DNA of 33,861 bases from Rhodocyclaceae bacterium. GTDB lineage: Bacteria; Pseudomonadota; Gammaproteobacteria; Burkholderiales; Rhodocyclaceae. Under the pieces are notes generated by a model, which did no database searches, had not been told where the DNA came from, and worked only from the letters and a program-made list of their open reading frames with translations. Location: the NCBI GenBank assembly GCA_013426785.1, contig JACDZI010000032.1:1-33861 (forward strand), given 5' to 3'. Positions 1 through 7,501 of this stretch are shown piece by piece; the stretch's first letter is position 1; each line of letters starts with the position of its first letter. Position numbers and translations under genes: made by a program.

Positions 1-176
1 CCTTAGATGAAAGCAACGAGGACACTCTTTATCAGCAAGTGCTGACCAGTGAAACAACACTGATTAGCACCGGCCATCGCTCCTCCATCCTGAAATATCA
101 CCCGCAGGTGCTGGAACTCACCGGGAATGGCAGTTGGCAGTTGTATGCGGCGGGCGACTACCGCTTCAAGCGCTGA
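1..176 (+). CDS. ABC transporter, C-terminal end (YddA/SbmA-like, partial)
   Basis: These are the last 58 codons of a gene entering from the left; the frame starts at base 3 and stops at TGA 174-176. The first codons read LDESNEDTLYQQ, the residues that follow the Walker B/D-loop of an ABC ATPase. About 22 residues later comes ISTGHRSS, which carries the H-loop histidine. This spacing and the GHRS wording resemble the COG4178 exporters (YddA and SbmA/BacA-like), where the permease and ATPase are one chain. Walker A, the signature motif and the permease half lie outside the window, so substrate and full domain order cannot be seen. ABC ATPase is secure; the subfamily is inferred from the short tail. 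Confidence 0.75.
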   Translation, partial: LDESNEDTLYQQVLTSETTLISTGHRSSILKYHPQVLELTGNGSWQLYAAGDYRFKR

Positions 177-228
177 CCCCACCAGACGCCTGGATCAGCC
201 ATCAGTCTGAGAACCGCTTCCTTAATAA

Positions 229-272
229 ATAGTAGCCCGCCCGCGCCAAGGAAGTCACGCGGACGGGACTAT
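229..272. terminator. Hairpin between convergent genes, probable bidirectional terminator
   Basis: A 10-bp stem with one mismatch (236-245 with 258-267) encloses a 12-nt loop. It is extended by ATAGT (229-233) pairing with ACTAT (268-272) across a 2-nt bulge. It lies between the rightward ABC gene and the leftward csbD-like gene, where a shared terminator is expected. No long T run follows on either side; the leftward direction has only an A/T-rich stretch. Confidence 0.5.
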
Positions 273-282
273 GCGGCTGATC

Positions 283-459
283 CTAAATGGATTTCTTGAT
301 GTCTGCTTTCAAGTCACCATACGCGGCTTGGACTTTGCCGCTGTTGCCTTGAGTCTTCCCCTTCAGTTCAAGATCCTTGTTGCCGACGACCTTGCCGGCG
401 ACTTCCTTCACTTTGCCTTTTGCCTCTTCAATACGGCCTTTGGTTTGGTCCTTGTTCAT
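283..459 (-). CDS. CsbD family stress-response protein
   Basis: This 58-residue, highly charged protein begins MNKDQTKGRIEEAKGKVKE and continues with AGKVVGNKDLELKGK, the typical CsbD-family layout of a short Lys/Glu/Gly-rich helical bundle. CsbD proteins are small soluble proteins induced by general stress; their molecular role is not settled. I placed the start at 459 because AGGAG (466-470, read leftward) sits at a good distance and the family begins with MNKD or MNWD. An in-frame extension to 552 has no family resemblance. The gene diverges from the BON-domain gene at 737, so the 277 bp between them should hold promoters for both. Confidence 0.9.
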   Translation of the reverse strand: MNKDQTKGRIEEAKGKVKEVAGKVVGNKDLELKGKTQGNSGKVQAAYGDLKADIKKSI

Positions 460-687
460 GGTGATCTCCTGTAACTGACTGTCGACGATGATCGTGAGCA
501 CCGCTGTTGGCATCCAGCGCTCACTGTCGATCAGGGTAGCCATTGAATCCAACGGTTTCTGTACGGTAGCGTGCAGAAATTGTCGCCTCAGTGAGTCGTG
601 TAATAAATGGGCGCTTTGTCTGGCAGCGCACAGAAACTACTTGCATGGTCATTTAGCCTCGATCATGAGTACTGCACTGTGGCATCC

Positions 688-703
688 GCAGCCCTCTGGC
701 TGC
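688..703 (+). promoter_or_regulatory. Small hairpin in the leader of the BON-domain gene
   Basis: GCAGCC (688-693) and GGCTGC (698-703) form a perfect 6-bp stem with a 4-nt CTCT loop, about 20 nt ahead of the ribosome binding site GAAAGGA (724-730). It may be an mRNA-stability or regulatory element, but a 6-bp stem can arise by chance. Confidence 0.25.
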
Positions 704-736
704 ATGACCTCTGAACTTATCCCGAAAGGAATCATC

Positions 737-1438
737 ATGAATAAACGTAACATCAATGTTATCGCGGTTGCGATTGCCATCGCATTCGGCACTGGTGCGA
801 TGGCAGCACAAGCCCTAACAACGGATGAATACAAAGTTGGCAAGGACAAGATAGCGGCCGAATACAAATTATCCCAGGCAGCATGTGGCTCATTGACTGG
901 CAACGCCAAGGATGTCTGCGTGGTCGAAGCCACGGGCAAGGAAAAGGTCGCCAAGGCTGAACTCGAAGCCAGCTACAAGCCCGACGAAAAAGCCAATCAT
1001 GCGGTGAAAATCGCCAAGGCAGAAGCGGATTACGCTGTGGCCAAGGAAAAGTGTGATGACAAGGCTGGCAAGGACAAGAAACTCTGCGTTAATGAAGCAC
1101 AGGCCGCCGAGGCCCAAGCCAAGGCTAATGCAAAGACGTCGATGGCCCCCACAATGGCAACCAAGGCTGCTGAAGAGAAGACTGCCGCCCCTGCAACCAA
1201 GCAGGAATCCACCGGCGAATATGTCGACGACGCCGTTATCACGACCAAGGTGAAGGCGGCGGTATTGGCCGAGTCTTCGCTAAAGTCTGCCGAAATCAAC
1301 GTCGAAACCTACAAAAGCACGGTGCAACTGACCGGCTTTGTGAGTTCCCGCGCCGATATTGATAAGGCCGTAACTGTTGCCAAGGCCGTCAAAGGTGTGA
1401 TAGCCGTCAAGAATGACATGATTGTCAAAGGCCAATAG
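737..1438 (+). CDS. Exported BON-domain protein with two CX10C modules
   Basis: The protein is 233 residues. Residues 1-24 form a signal peptide (Lys/Arg, a hydrophobic core, then AMA-AQ), so it is probably periplasmic. Residues 35-130 are Lys/Ala/Glu-rich and helical, with two related segments, each with a cysteine pair at identical spacing: C50/C61 and C106/C117. A Pro/Ala/Thr-rich linker (about 135-155) leads to one BON domain (160-233: TGEYVDDAVITTKVKAAV, then VQLTGFVSS, ending AVKNDMIVK). BON domains, as in OsmY, are thought to bind membranes or envelope components under stress. The start at 737 follows GAAAGGA and begins the signal peptide; longer in-frame versions from 488 do not. The BON part is close to that of the lipoprotein at 21588. 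The cysteine-pair region I do not recognise from a named family. Confidence 0.85.
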   Translation: MNKRNINVIAVAIAIAFGTGAMAAQALTTDEYKVGKDKIAAEYKLSQAACGSLTGNAKDVCVVEATGKEKVAKAELEASYKPDEKANHAVKIAKAEADYAVAKEKCDDKAGKDKKLCVNEAQAAEAQAKANAKTSMAPTMATKAAEEKTAAPATKQESTGEYVDDAVITTKVKAAVLAESSLKSAEINVETYKSTVQLTGFVSSRADIDKAVTVAKAVKGVIAVKNDMIVKGQ

Positions 1439-1456
1439 TAAGCCAGCACACCGCCA

Positions 1457-1606
1457 AAAGTTCCCCGGACTGTTGCTCCGGGCGACTTGTATGTGGTGTT
1501 GTTGATCGCCATGCCAGCGGCCGACTAAGCGTCTGACAGTGCTCTCTACCGCGCCATGGTCGAACAGTTCAACGCCTTCAATCCGCGCGCCAAACTGGGA
1601 GTGTAA
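1457..1606 (+). pseudogene. cbpA: Decayed C-terminal fragment of a CbpA/DnaJ-type co-chaperone
   Basis: Read in the frame ending at TAA 1604-1606, this stretch gives a recognisable CbpA tail: APGDLYVVLLIAMPAAD, an in-frame TAA at 1526-1528, then ALYRAMVEQFNAFNPRAKLGV. Intact CbpA proteins end with a PGDLYVVL strand, a PPAD turn, a LYR helix and an F-(N/D)-PR tail, in this order. The J-domain and the rest of the substrate-binding region are missing: the BON gene ends at 1438, only 18 bp upstream. The internal stop and missing 5' part make it a remnant. Its last bases carry the GGGAG (1597-1601) that serves the following cbpM gene, as expected for a former cbpA-cbpM operon. Confidence 0.75.
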
Positions 1607-1608
1607 GT

Positions 1609-1929
1609 ATGGAAAGCGAGAAAGTACCACCGCAACTGAGCGCAACCATCCTGGAAGAGCAGTCTGAGTTGACCCTGATCGAGCTGAGCCAAGCCTGCGC
1701 GGTTCAGGTCGAGTGTATTGTCGAACTGGTTGATGAGGGTGTACTGGCACCGGTCGGGCGCGAACCGGATCGCTGGCGCTTTGGCGGCATGCACATCCGC
1801 CGCGCCACGGTAGCTCTGCGCTTGCAACGCGATCTTGGTGTCAATCTCGCCGGAGCTGCACTGGCGCTGGAGTTGCTTGATGAGGTCGAGTGGCTGCGGA
1901 CGCAGCTCAAGGCCATGGGCCGCAACTGA
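1609..1929 (+). CDS. cbpM: Chaperone modulator CbpM
   Basis: This 106-residue protein fits CbpM in length and layout. A MerR-like N-terminal segment (about 21-45, LTLIELSQACAVQVECIVELVDEGVLAP) is followed by the W-RF motif (56-58) and the arginine-rich helix MHIRRATVALRLQRDLGVN (about 61-79). It ends with a Leu-rich helix (ALALELLDEVEWLRTQL). In E. coli CbpM binds the J-domain of CbpA and inhibits it. The start at 1609 lies 7 nt after GGGAG and 2 nt after the stop of the cbpA remnant. Because that partner is destroyed here, this gene is an orphan, acts on a CbpA or DnaJ encoded elsewhere, or is itself on the way to loss. The reading frame is intact. Confidence 0.85.
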   Translation: MESEKVPPQLSATILEEQSELTLIELSQACAVQVECIVELVDEGVLAPVGREPDRWRFGGMHIRRATVALRLQRDLGVNLAGAALALELLDEVEWLRTQLKAMGRN

Positions 1930-1961
1930 CCACTAGGCCCGGACTGCCGCTACTCGCCAAT

Positions 1962-1985
1962 GCCGTCCCGCCAGCGCCGACATTT
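1962..1985 (+). repeat. Dispersed 24-bp repeat, copy 1
   Basis: Consensus core GCCGTCCCGCCAGCGCCGA followed by CTTTT. This copy matches the core fully and ends CATTT, giving 23 of 24. It lies in the cbpM-DUF1840 gap, 3 nt before the GAGGAG ribosome binding site of the next gene. Confidence 0.8.
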
Positions 1986-2002
1986 ATAGAGGAGTGTGAA
2001 TC

Positions 2003-2335
2003 ATGCTAATCACCTTTCGATCACAGGTAGCGGGCGACGTCATGATGTTCGACCATGTGGCCCGGCAGATGCTGAGAATCATCGGCAAGGAACCAGCCGA
2101 CAAGGGCATCATCACTGTAGCCCAACTGCCCGCCGCAATTGCGGCGCTGAAAGAAGCCATCACCGCCGACAAATCTGCGCGGACCGAACGCGCCGCTTCC
2201 GAAAAGTTGAAAGCCGAAACAGCACCGAACGATGGACAGGATTTGTTCGTGAGTGCTTCCCAGCGCGCCCAGCCGCTGCTCGAACTGTTCGAATGGTCGC
2301 GGAAAGGCGATAAGCCGGTGTTGTGGGAAGTGTGA
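2003..2335 (+). CDS. DUF1840 domain-containing protein
   Basis: The protein has 110 residues and matches the DUF1840 family along its length. The N-terminus is MLITFRSQVAGDVMMFDHVA (a strand and a helix), the middle is GKEPADKGIITVAQLPAAIAALKEAI, a variable charged linker follows (about 57-78), and the tail is QRAQPLLELFEWSRKGDKPVLWEV. Family members usually end in a similar PV-W-V motif. The function is unknown, and the family is largely betaproteobacterial, which is one clue to the host. The start at 2003 is supported by GAGGAG (1989-1994) at 8 nt. The xfp gene follows after 46 bp on the same strand, so the two may be co-transcribed. Confidence 0.88.
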   Translation: MLITFRSQVAGDVMMFDHVARQMLRIIGKEPADKGIITVAQLPAAIAALKEAITADKSARTERAASEKLKAETAPNDGQDLFVSASQRAQPLLELFEWSRKGDKPVLWEV

Positions 2336-2381
2336 TCGACATTCAGATTGAGGCAGCGACGAACATAACCGGAAAGTCATC

Positions 2382-4742
2382 ATGACCATTGACACCGATG
2401 AACTGAAGCACATCGACGCCTACTGGCGCGCCGCCAACTACCTCTCGGTAGGGCAGATTTATTTGTTCGACAATCCCCTGCTGAAGGAGCCCCTGCAACG
2501 GGTTCACATCAAGCCACGCCTGCTGGGTCACTGGGGCACCACGCCGGGACTGAACTTTATCTACGTGCACATGAACCGGGTGATCCGGCAGAAGGATCTG
2601 AGCATGATCTTCATCGCCGGCCCCGGTCACGGCGGCCCGGCGGTTGTGGCGAACACCTGGCTCGAAGGCAGCTACAGCGAACTGTATTCAGACATATCGC
2701 CGGACGAAGAGGGCATGCGCCGGTTATTCCGGCAGTTCTCCTTTCCCGGTGGGATTCCCAGTCATGCGGCTCCGGAAACGCCAGGTTCGATTCACGAAGG
2801 TGGCGAACTGGGCTATGCCTTGTTCCATGCCTACGGCGCGGTGTTTGACAACCCGGCGTTGATCGCCTGCTGCGTCGTTGGCGATGGCGAAGCGGAAACC
2901 GGGCCGCTGGCCACTTCGTGGCACTCCAACAAGTTCCTCAATCCTCGCACGGACGGTGCGGTGCTGCCGATCCTGCACCTGAATGGGTACAAGATCGCCA
3001 GCCCGACCATCTTCGCCCGCATCGACCGCACCGAACTGGAAAGCCTTCTGACGGGTTATGGCTACAAGCCCTACTTCGTCGAGGGCGACGAGCCCGAAGC
3101 CATGCATCGGCTCATGGCCGCCACGGTCGATACGGTGATTGCCGAAATTCGCGAAATCCAGTTCAGGGCACGGAATGAAAATGACGCGGGCCGCCCGCGC
3201 TGGCCCATGATCGTGCTGCGCTCACCGAAGGGCTGGACCGGGCCGAAGACAGTGGATGGCAAGAAAATCGAGGGCTACTGGCGTTCGCACCAGGTACCGT
3301 TCAGCGAAATGGAAAAGCCCGAGCATGTGCGGCTGCTGGAGCACTGGATGCAGTCCTACCGGCCGCAGGAACTGTTCGATGCCGACGGCCGGCTGATGCC
3401 CGAGCTGGCGACAATGGCGCCTATCGGCGCACGTCGCATGGGCGCCAATCCCCACGCCAACGGCGGTGGTTTGCTCCGCGACCTGCGCCTGCCGGATTTC
3501 CGTGACTATGCGGTGGCCGTAGCCACGCCCGGCGAAACGCTGGCCGAGTCGACGCGGGTGATGGGCATTTTCCTGCGCGACGTGATGCAGAAGAACCCGG
3601 ACAACTTCCGTGTCTTCGGCCCGGACGAAACCAACTCCAATCGCCTCGGTGCCTTGTTCGACGTCACCGACCGTAGCTGGATGGCTGAGCGGTTCGACTA
3701 CGACGACCATCTCGCCGCCGATGGCCGGGTGGTGGAATTTCTTTCCGAGCACGCCTGCCAGGGCTGGCTCGAAGGCTATCTGCTGACTGGCCGACACGGG
3801 CTCTTTTCGTGCTATGAGGCGTTCATCCACATCGTCGATTCGATGTTCAACCAGCACGCCAAGTGGCTGAAGGTCTGCAACGAAATTCCCTGGCGCTGCC
3901 CCATTGCCTCGCTCAATATCCTGCTCACCTCGCACGTCTGGCGGCAGGACAACAACGGCTTCTCGCACCAGGACCCGGGCTTCATCGATCACGTGGTGAA
4001 CAAGAAGGCCGACATCATCCGCGTCTATCTGCCGCCGGATGCCAACACGCTGCTAGTGGTCACCGACCAGTGCCTGCGGAGCCGCAATCTCATCAATGTC
4101 ATCGTTGCCGGCAAGCAGCCCGAGCATCAGTGGCTGGACATGGACGCCGCCATCAACCACGCCGGTGCCGGCATCGGCATGTGGGAATGGGCGTGCAACG
4201 ACCAGCCAGGTGAACCGGACATCGTGCTGGTAGCGGCGGGCGACGTGCCCACACTGGAAATGCTGGCGACCATCGCCATCCTGCGCGAGTTGGTACCCAA
4301 CCTGAAGATGCGCTTCATCAATGTCGTTGACCTGATGACCCTGCAACCGCAGGAGGAACACCCGCATGGCCTGTCGAGCAAGGAGTTCGATTCGTTGTTC
4401 GGCACCAACAAGCCGATCATCTTTGCCTACCACGGCTACCCGTGGCTGATCCATCGCCTGACCTACCGGCGCACCAGCCACCCCAACCTGCACGTGCGCG
4501 GTTACAAGGAGGAAGGCACGACGACCACGCCGTTCGACATGGTGGTACTCAACACCCTCGATCGCTTCCATCTGGTGATGGACGTGGCGAACCGGGTGCC
4601 GGAACTCCAGGCCCAAGCCGCACACATCAAGCAGCGCATGCGCGACAAGCTGACCGCGCACACCCGGTACATTCACGAGCACGGCGAAGACATGCCGGAA
4701 ATACGCGACTGGAAGTGGCCGGCGCAAGGAGCTAACCCATGA
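2382..4742 (+). CDS. xfp: Xylulose-5-phosphate/fructose-6-phosphate phosphoketolase
   Basis: The 786-residue length is normal for phosphoketolase. The enzyme uses thiamine diphosphate to split xylulose 5-phosphate or fructose 6-phosphate with phosphate, giving acetyl phosphate plus glyceraldehyde 3-phosphate or erythrose 4-phosphate. Visible motifs are GPGHGGPA (80-87), [10 protein letters not shown] (138-147) and the thiamine-diphosphate segment [17 protein letters not shown] (168-184). [12 protein letters not shown] (199-210), [11 protein letters not shown] and the [17 protein letters not shown] segment are also present. The N-terminal, central and C-terminal domains are all there without gaps, so it should be active. 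The start follows GGAAAG (2371-2376). The stop overlaps the tal start (ATGA 4739-4742), implying coupled translation. Whether the enzyme prefers the C5 or C6 sugar cannot be read here. Confidence 0.97.
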   Translation: MTIDTDELKHIDAYWRAANYLSVGQIYLFDNPLLKEPLQRVHIKPRLLGHWGTTPGLNFIYVHMNRVIRQKDLSMIFIAGPGHGGPAVVANTWLEGSYSELYSDISPDEEGMRRLFRQFSFPGGIPSHAAPETPGSIHEGGELGYALFHAYGAVFDNPALIACCVVGDGEAETGPLATSWHSNKFLNPRTDGAVLPILHLNGYKIASPTIFARIDRTELESLLTGYGYKPYFVEGDEPEAMHRLMAATVDTVIAEIREIQFRARNENDAGRPRWPMIVLRSPKGWTGPKTVDGKKIEGYWRSHQVPFSEMEKPEHVRLLEHWMQSYRPQELFDADGRLMPELATMAPIGARRMGANPHANGGGLLRDLRLPDFRDYAVAVATPGETLAESTRVMGIFLRDVMQKNPDNFRVFGPDETNSNRLGALFDVTDRSWMAERFDYDDHLAADGRVVEFLSEHACQGWLEGYLLTGRHGLFSCYEAFIHIVDSMFNQHAKWLKVCNEIPWRCPIASLNILLTSHVWRQDNNGFSHQDPGFIDHVVNKKADIIRVYLPPDANTLLVVTDQCLRSRNLINVIVAGKQPEHQWLDMDAAINHAGAGIGMWEWACNDQPGEPDIVLVAAGDVPTLEMLATIAILRELVPNLKMRFINVVDLMTLQPQEEHPHGLSSKEFDSLFGTNKPIIFAYHGYPWLIHRLTYRRTSHPNLHVRGYKEEGTTTTPFDMVVLNTLDRFHLVMDVANRVPELQAQAAHIKQRMRDKLTAHTRYIHEHGEDMPEIRDWKWPAQGANP

Positions 4743-5857
4743 ACGACAGCAAGAACATGAAGAACGATAGCCCCTTGCTCGCGCTCAAGGCACTTGGTCA
4801 GCATGTCTGGCTCGACAATCTCTCACGCGCACTGCTGCAGGAAGGCAGCTTGCAGCGTCTGATCACCGAGGACGGGATCGACGGTGTGACCTCCAATCCT
4901 GCCATCTTTCAGAAAGCCATCGCCGGAAGCCCTTGTTACCACGATGAACTGGTGCGCTTGCGTAACTCGCCCCTCGCCGCCGAAGCACGCTACGAATCCC
5001 TGGTGATTCCCGACATTCAGGCGGCCTGCGATATTCTGCTGCCGGCTTACCTATCCACTCAGGGTGATACCGGTTACGTCAGTCTCGAAGTCTCGCCCGC
5101 CCTGGCACACGACGTAGCGGGCACGGTGGCGGCGGCACAGCGCCTGCGGCGTGCCGTCGGGCGCGAGAATCTGCTCATCAAGGTGCCGGGCACGCCCGCC
5201 GGGGTGCAGGCCTTCGAGCAGTTGACCGCTGCAGGCGTCCGCGTCAACGTCACGCTGATTTTCTCCCTAACGCAGTACGAAGCAGTAGCGCAGGCCTATC
5301 TGCGCGGTGCGCAGCGCTGGCTGGATGACGGCGGAAACACCGCGCAATGTCGCTCGGTGGCCAGCGTTTTCCTGAGTCGTGTCGATACCCGGGTAGACAA
5401 GCGCCTCGATGTCATCGGTGCAAAACCGGCCCTGGTGCTCAGGGGCAGAACCGGTGTGGCCCTCGCCAAGCGCTGCTATTCAAGATACCTGGAGATTTTC
5501 CACGGCCCGGCCTTCGCAACACTCGCAGAAGCCGGCGTGCGGTCGCAGACGCCCCTGTGGGCCAGCACCGGCAACAAGAATCCGGCTTACAGCGATCTGC
5601 TTTACGTCGAGCCGCTGATCGGTCCGGAAACCATCAGCACCCTGCCGGATGCAGCCCTTGCCGCTTTTCGCGATCACGGCTGCGCGGCCACCACGCTGAC
5701 GACCGGCATGCGTGAGGCACACAGCCACAATGTAGCGCTCAGGGCATTGGATATCGACCTTGGCGAAGTCGGCGACTCCTTGCAAACCGATGGCGTCCGC
5801 CTGTTCGGCGAGGCGTATGAACAGCTACTGATTGGCATCGCCCAATTACCGTACTGA
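4739..5857 (+). CDS. tal: Transaldolase
   Basis: The 372-residue length fits the longer (TalB2/mycobacterial-type) transaldolases. The enzyme moves a dihydroxyacetone unit from fructose 6-phosphate to erythrose 4-phosphate, giving sedoheptulose 7-phosphate and glyceraldehyde 3-phosphate. Motifs include [13 protein letters not shown] (49-61), [10 protein letters not shown] (111-120) with the strand acid, and [11 protein letters not shown] (145-155), in which K148 is the expected Schiff-base lysine. NVTLIFS (170-176) and the late [13 protein letters not shown] segment are also present. AAGGAG (4726-4731) lies inside the xfp end, 7 nt before the ATG, and the genes overlap by 4 nt. Erythrose 4-phosphate made by Xfp from fructose 6-phosphate is the acceptor for this enzyme, so the pair makes metabolic sense. 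Confidence 0.95.
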   Translation: MNDSKNMKNDSPLLALKALGQHVWLDNLSRALLQEGSLQRLITEDGIDGVTSNPAIFQKAIAGSPCYHDELVRLRNSPLAAEARYESLVIPDIQAACDILLPAYLSTQGDTGYVSLEVSPALAHDVAGTVAAAQRLRRAVGRENLLIKVPGTPAGVQAFEQLTAAGVRVNVTLIFSLTQYEAVAQAYLRGAQRWLDDGGNTAQCRSVASVFLSRVDTRVDKRLDVIGAKPALVLRGRTGVALAKRCYSRYLEIFHGPAFATLAEAGVRSQTPLWASTGNKNPAYSDLLYVEPLIGPETISTLPDAALAAFRDHGCAATTLTTGMREAHSHNVALRALDIDLGEVGDSLQTDGVRLFGEAYEQLLIGIAQLPY

Positions 5858-5909
5858 CGCCACCGTCCGTGCCTTCCTGCGGGAAAAGCCAATCGGCCCA
5901 ACGGTGGCG
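5858..5909. terminator. Long inverted repeat between convergent tal and coiled-coil genes
   Basis: CGCCACCGT (5858-5866), starting right after the tal stop, is a perfect inverted match to ACGGTGGCG (5901-5909). The 34-nt interior can form a further small TTCC/GGAA hairpin. No T run follows, so it may stabilise 3' ends rather than terminate by itself. Confidence 0.4.
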
Positions 5910-5924
5910 CGAGTCTTAAACTTG

Positions 5925-6212
5925 CTAATGTAACTTGGCCTGGGCATCAGCCAGGCCGGTTTTTAGGTCTTCCCAAATTTTGTCACTGGTTTCCTTGACC
6001 TGCGCCCACGCGTCGCCGCTGGCCTTCGCGAGTACCTTCATATTTTCAGAAGCGGCGCGTTGGCGCTTACGCAATTCAACAAGCTCACTTGAATACTTGA
6101 CCTTGAGGTCAGCCTCGGCGTTTTGAACTTTGGCTTCCAATAAATTGATTTGCGCGCTCCACTCCTTCAGTTGCGCTGCTCTTTTCTGTTTGCAGGCTTC
6201 TTGCAGTTCCAT
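5925..6212 (-). CDS. Small coiled-coil protein (sll1863-like stress protein)
   Basis: The protein has 95 residues and is almost entirely helical and charged. It begins MELQEACKQKRAAQLKEWSA, continues INLLEAKVQNAEADLKVKY, and ends ASGDAWAQVKETSDKIWEDLKTGLADAQAKLH. The spacing of hydrophobic residues fits a long coiled coil with no signal peptide or membrane segment. The pattern (K-W/I-LEAKA-AEAD near the front, SGEAW-LK-G near the end) resembles small proteins annotated as sll1863-family stress response; no biochemical role is known to me. AAGGAGT (6218-6224, read leftward) supports the start. It lies 41 bp after the BON lipoprotein gene on the same strand, so the two are probably co-transcribed. 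Its 3' end overlaps the terminator used by tal. Confidence 0.75.
   Translation of the reverse strand: MELQEACKQKRAAQLKEWSAQINLLEAKVQNAEADLKVKYSSELVELRKRQRAASENMKVLAKASGDAWAQVKETSDKIWEDLKTGLADAQAKLH
5937..5964 (+). terminator. Rho-independent terminator for xfp-tal inside the convergent gene
   Basis: GGCCTGG (5937-5943) pairs perfectly with CCAGGCC (5951-5957) around a 7-nt loop. TTTTT follows at 5960-5964. This is a classic intrinsic terminator for rightward transcription, about 80 nt after the tal stop. It falls inside the last codons of the leftward coiled-coil gene, where it encodes the LADAQAK region. Confidence 0.75.
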
Positions 6213-6253
6213 GATTGACTCCTTGTCGTTGTGGGAAATGCCAATGACTTGAT

Positions 6254-6667
6254 CTACTTTGTCATCAGCCGATTATCAACAGACGCTACTCCGGCCACGG
6301 CGCTCGCGAGAGCTTTTGCCCTGTCACTATTCGCCTGCGAATCGACCGATCCGCTCAGTGTCACCACGCCTTTGATGGTATCAACACTGATTTGCAGTGT
6401 CTTGAGGCCAGGTTCGGAAAATATCGCCGCTTTGACCTTGGTCGTGATCTCGGCATCATCAATGGCTACGCCGGTCTTCTCACTTTGCGTACTGATTTTC
6501 TCGCCGACTTTATCCACAGTTTCACTAATTCTCTTGCCGGCCGCATCAGCCGTATTGTCAATCGACTTGCCGGCACTTTCAGCCGGCCCGGGCTTATCAC
6601 AAGCAGCAAGTCCAACGGCAATCAGAATAGAAATGGCGATCAGTTTATTGTTCTTTAACGTTTTCAT
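6254..6667 (-). CDS. BON-domain lipoprotein
   Basis: The protein has 137 residues. The N-terminus MKTLKNNKLIAISILIAVGLAAC is a lipoprotein signal peptide with C23 as the lipidation site. Residues 28-65 form a spacer with the repeated pattern AGKSIDNTADAAGKRISETVDKVGEKI, predicted helical. One BON domain spans 66-137 (GVAIDDAEITTKVKAAIF, VVTLSGSVDS, GVASVDNRL). BON lipoproteins sit in the envelope and are commonly stress-induced. The start at 6667 is preferred over upstream in-frame codons because the signal peptide begins there and GGAAA lies just ahead. It follows the DUF3309 gene by 59 bp and precedes the coiled-coil gene by 41 bp. It is the most divergent of the three BON proteins here. 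Confidence 0.88.
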   Translation of the reverse strand: MKTLKNNKLIAISILIAVGLAACDKPGPAESAGKSIDNTADAAGKRISETVDKVGEKISTQSEKTGVAIDDAEITTKVKAAIFSEPGLKTLQISVDTIKGVVTLSGSVDSQANSDRAKALASAVAGVASVDNRLMTK

Positions 6668-6726
6668 TCTTATTTCCTTTTCAAGTGGATTCGTAGCGGT
6701 AAAAGATTGGCTCGTCATAGGACGAA

Positions 6727-6885
6727 CTAGATCCGGCCCAACAGCAGCAAAATGATCAGGATCGTCAGCAACAGCCCAACCCCACCGCTGGGACCGTAAC
6801 CCCATCCACGACTGTGAGGCCATGCCGGTATTGCACCAAGCAGCATCAGAACCAGAATAACCAACAGAATTATTCCCAATGACAT
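6727..6885 (-). CDS. DUF3309 family small membrane protein
   Basis: This 52-residue gene runs leftward from ATG (6883-6885) to TAG. The protein starts MSLGIILLVILVLMLLGAIP, has a short loop AWPHSRGWGYGPSGG, and ends in a second hydrophobic stretch VGLLLTILIILLLLGRI. Two membrane segments joined by a W-H-S-WGYGPSGG loop are the signature of the DUF3309 family of tiny inner-membrane proteins. The function is unknown, and they often neighbour other stress genes in proteobacteria. A purine-rich GAGAG lies just before the start. The gene probably heads the leftward unit with the BON lipoprotein and coiled-coil genes, and diverges from the DUF883 gene. Confidence 0.85.
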   Translation of the reverse strand: MSLGIILLVILVLMLLGAIPAWPHSRGWGYGPSGGVGLLLTILIILLLLGRI

Positions 6886-7138
6886 GGCGTCTCTCTTTCA
6901 TAAGTTATGGGCACGGTATCCGGAAATGCTCTCGCGGATTGCCGCGGGTGCAATGTCATTTCCTGACTGTAATCCTACTCAGGCAGGGAAATTCATCTGT
7001 ACGCCAGCACACATGGAAGCCAACAGTTCGTTGGCGCACAGATTGGCTGGACCGACATGGATCAGGATGCGCAGTGAGCAGCAGCGGTCGAACAAGGCTG
7101 TGATTGCCCCGCTCATTCACACACACCAGGGAGACATG
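6886..7138. promoter_or_regulatory. Divergent intergenic region of 253 bp
   Basis: The region separates the leftward DUF3309 unit from the rightward DUF883 unit, so it should hold both promoters. An open frame crosses it rightward in phase with the DUF883 gene but shows no family character. I see no convincing -35/-10 pair or operator. Confidence 0.3.
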
Positions 7139-7480
7139 ATGAATACTGAACTTGTCACAAATCCTCAGAATGCAGAAAGCAACGCGAAGGCGCTTAGCAA
7201 GGATTATCAAAACGTCGTCAGCGATGCAGATGACCTGTTGAAGGATATCTCCAGCGCCACCGTCGATACACTTGCTTTGGCGCGCTCAAAGATCGAAGAA
7301 AAACTGGGCAGTGCGAGATCCAGCGTCGAAGCTGCACGCATCTCAATCACAGGAAAGGCTCGGGACGCCACAGACAGCATCCATGGATACGTTGCGGAGA
7401 ATCCATGGAAAGTTGTTGGTATTGCCACTGCGGTAGCCGTTGCCGGAGTCATCATCGGGGCTATCCTGAACCGCCGCTGA
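7139..7480 (+). CDS. DUF883 (ElaB/YqjD-like) membrane-anchored protein
   Basis: The protein has 113 residues. A charged helical N-terminal part (about 15-75: ALSKDYQNVVSDADDLLKDI, then ARSKIEEKLGSARSSVEAAR) leads to HGYVAENPWKVVGIATAVAV, then AGVIIGAILNRR. The last part is a single C-terminal membrane segment (about 92-109) ending in Arg-Arg. This is the DUF883 layout of E. coli ElaB and YqjD, tail-anchored inner-membrane proteins that can bind ribosomes in stationary phase. Two ATGs are adjacent (7136 and 7139); AGGGAG (7128-7133) is better spaced for 7139. The gene for the phospholipase-D-type protein begins only 21 bp after the stop, so this may be the first gene of the downstream operon. 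Confidence 0.88.
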   Translation: MNTELVTNPQNAESNAKALSKDYQNVVSDADDLLKDISSATVDTLALARSKIEEKLGSARSSVEAARISITGKARDATDSIHGYVAENPWKVVGIATAVAVAGVIIGAILNRR

Positions 7481-7501
7481 TTGACGTGCTGGCCGTGAAT
7501 C

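Noticed and set aside
488-736. Longer N-terminus for the BON protein
   Set aside because: The upstream codons encode no signal or domain, and the signal peptide plus Shine-Dalgarno fit the start at 737.
1961-1985. Neisseria-type DNA uptake sequence
   Set aside because: The repeat shares only the GCCGTC hexamer with the Neisseria signal; the rest differs, and other genes do not suggest Neisseriaceae.
6668-6901. Longer N-terminus for the BON lipoprotein at 6254
   Set aside because: It would bury the lipoprotein signal and overlap the DUF3309 gene in another frame.
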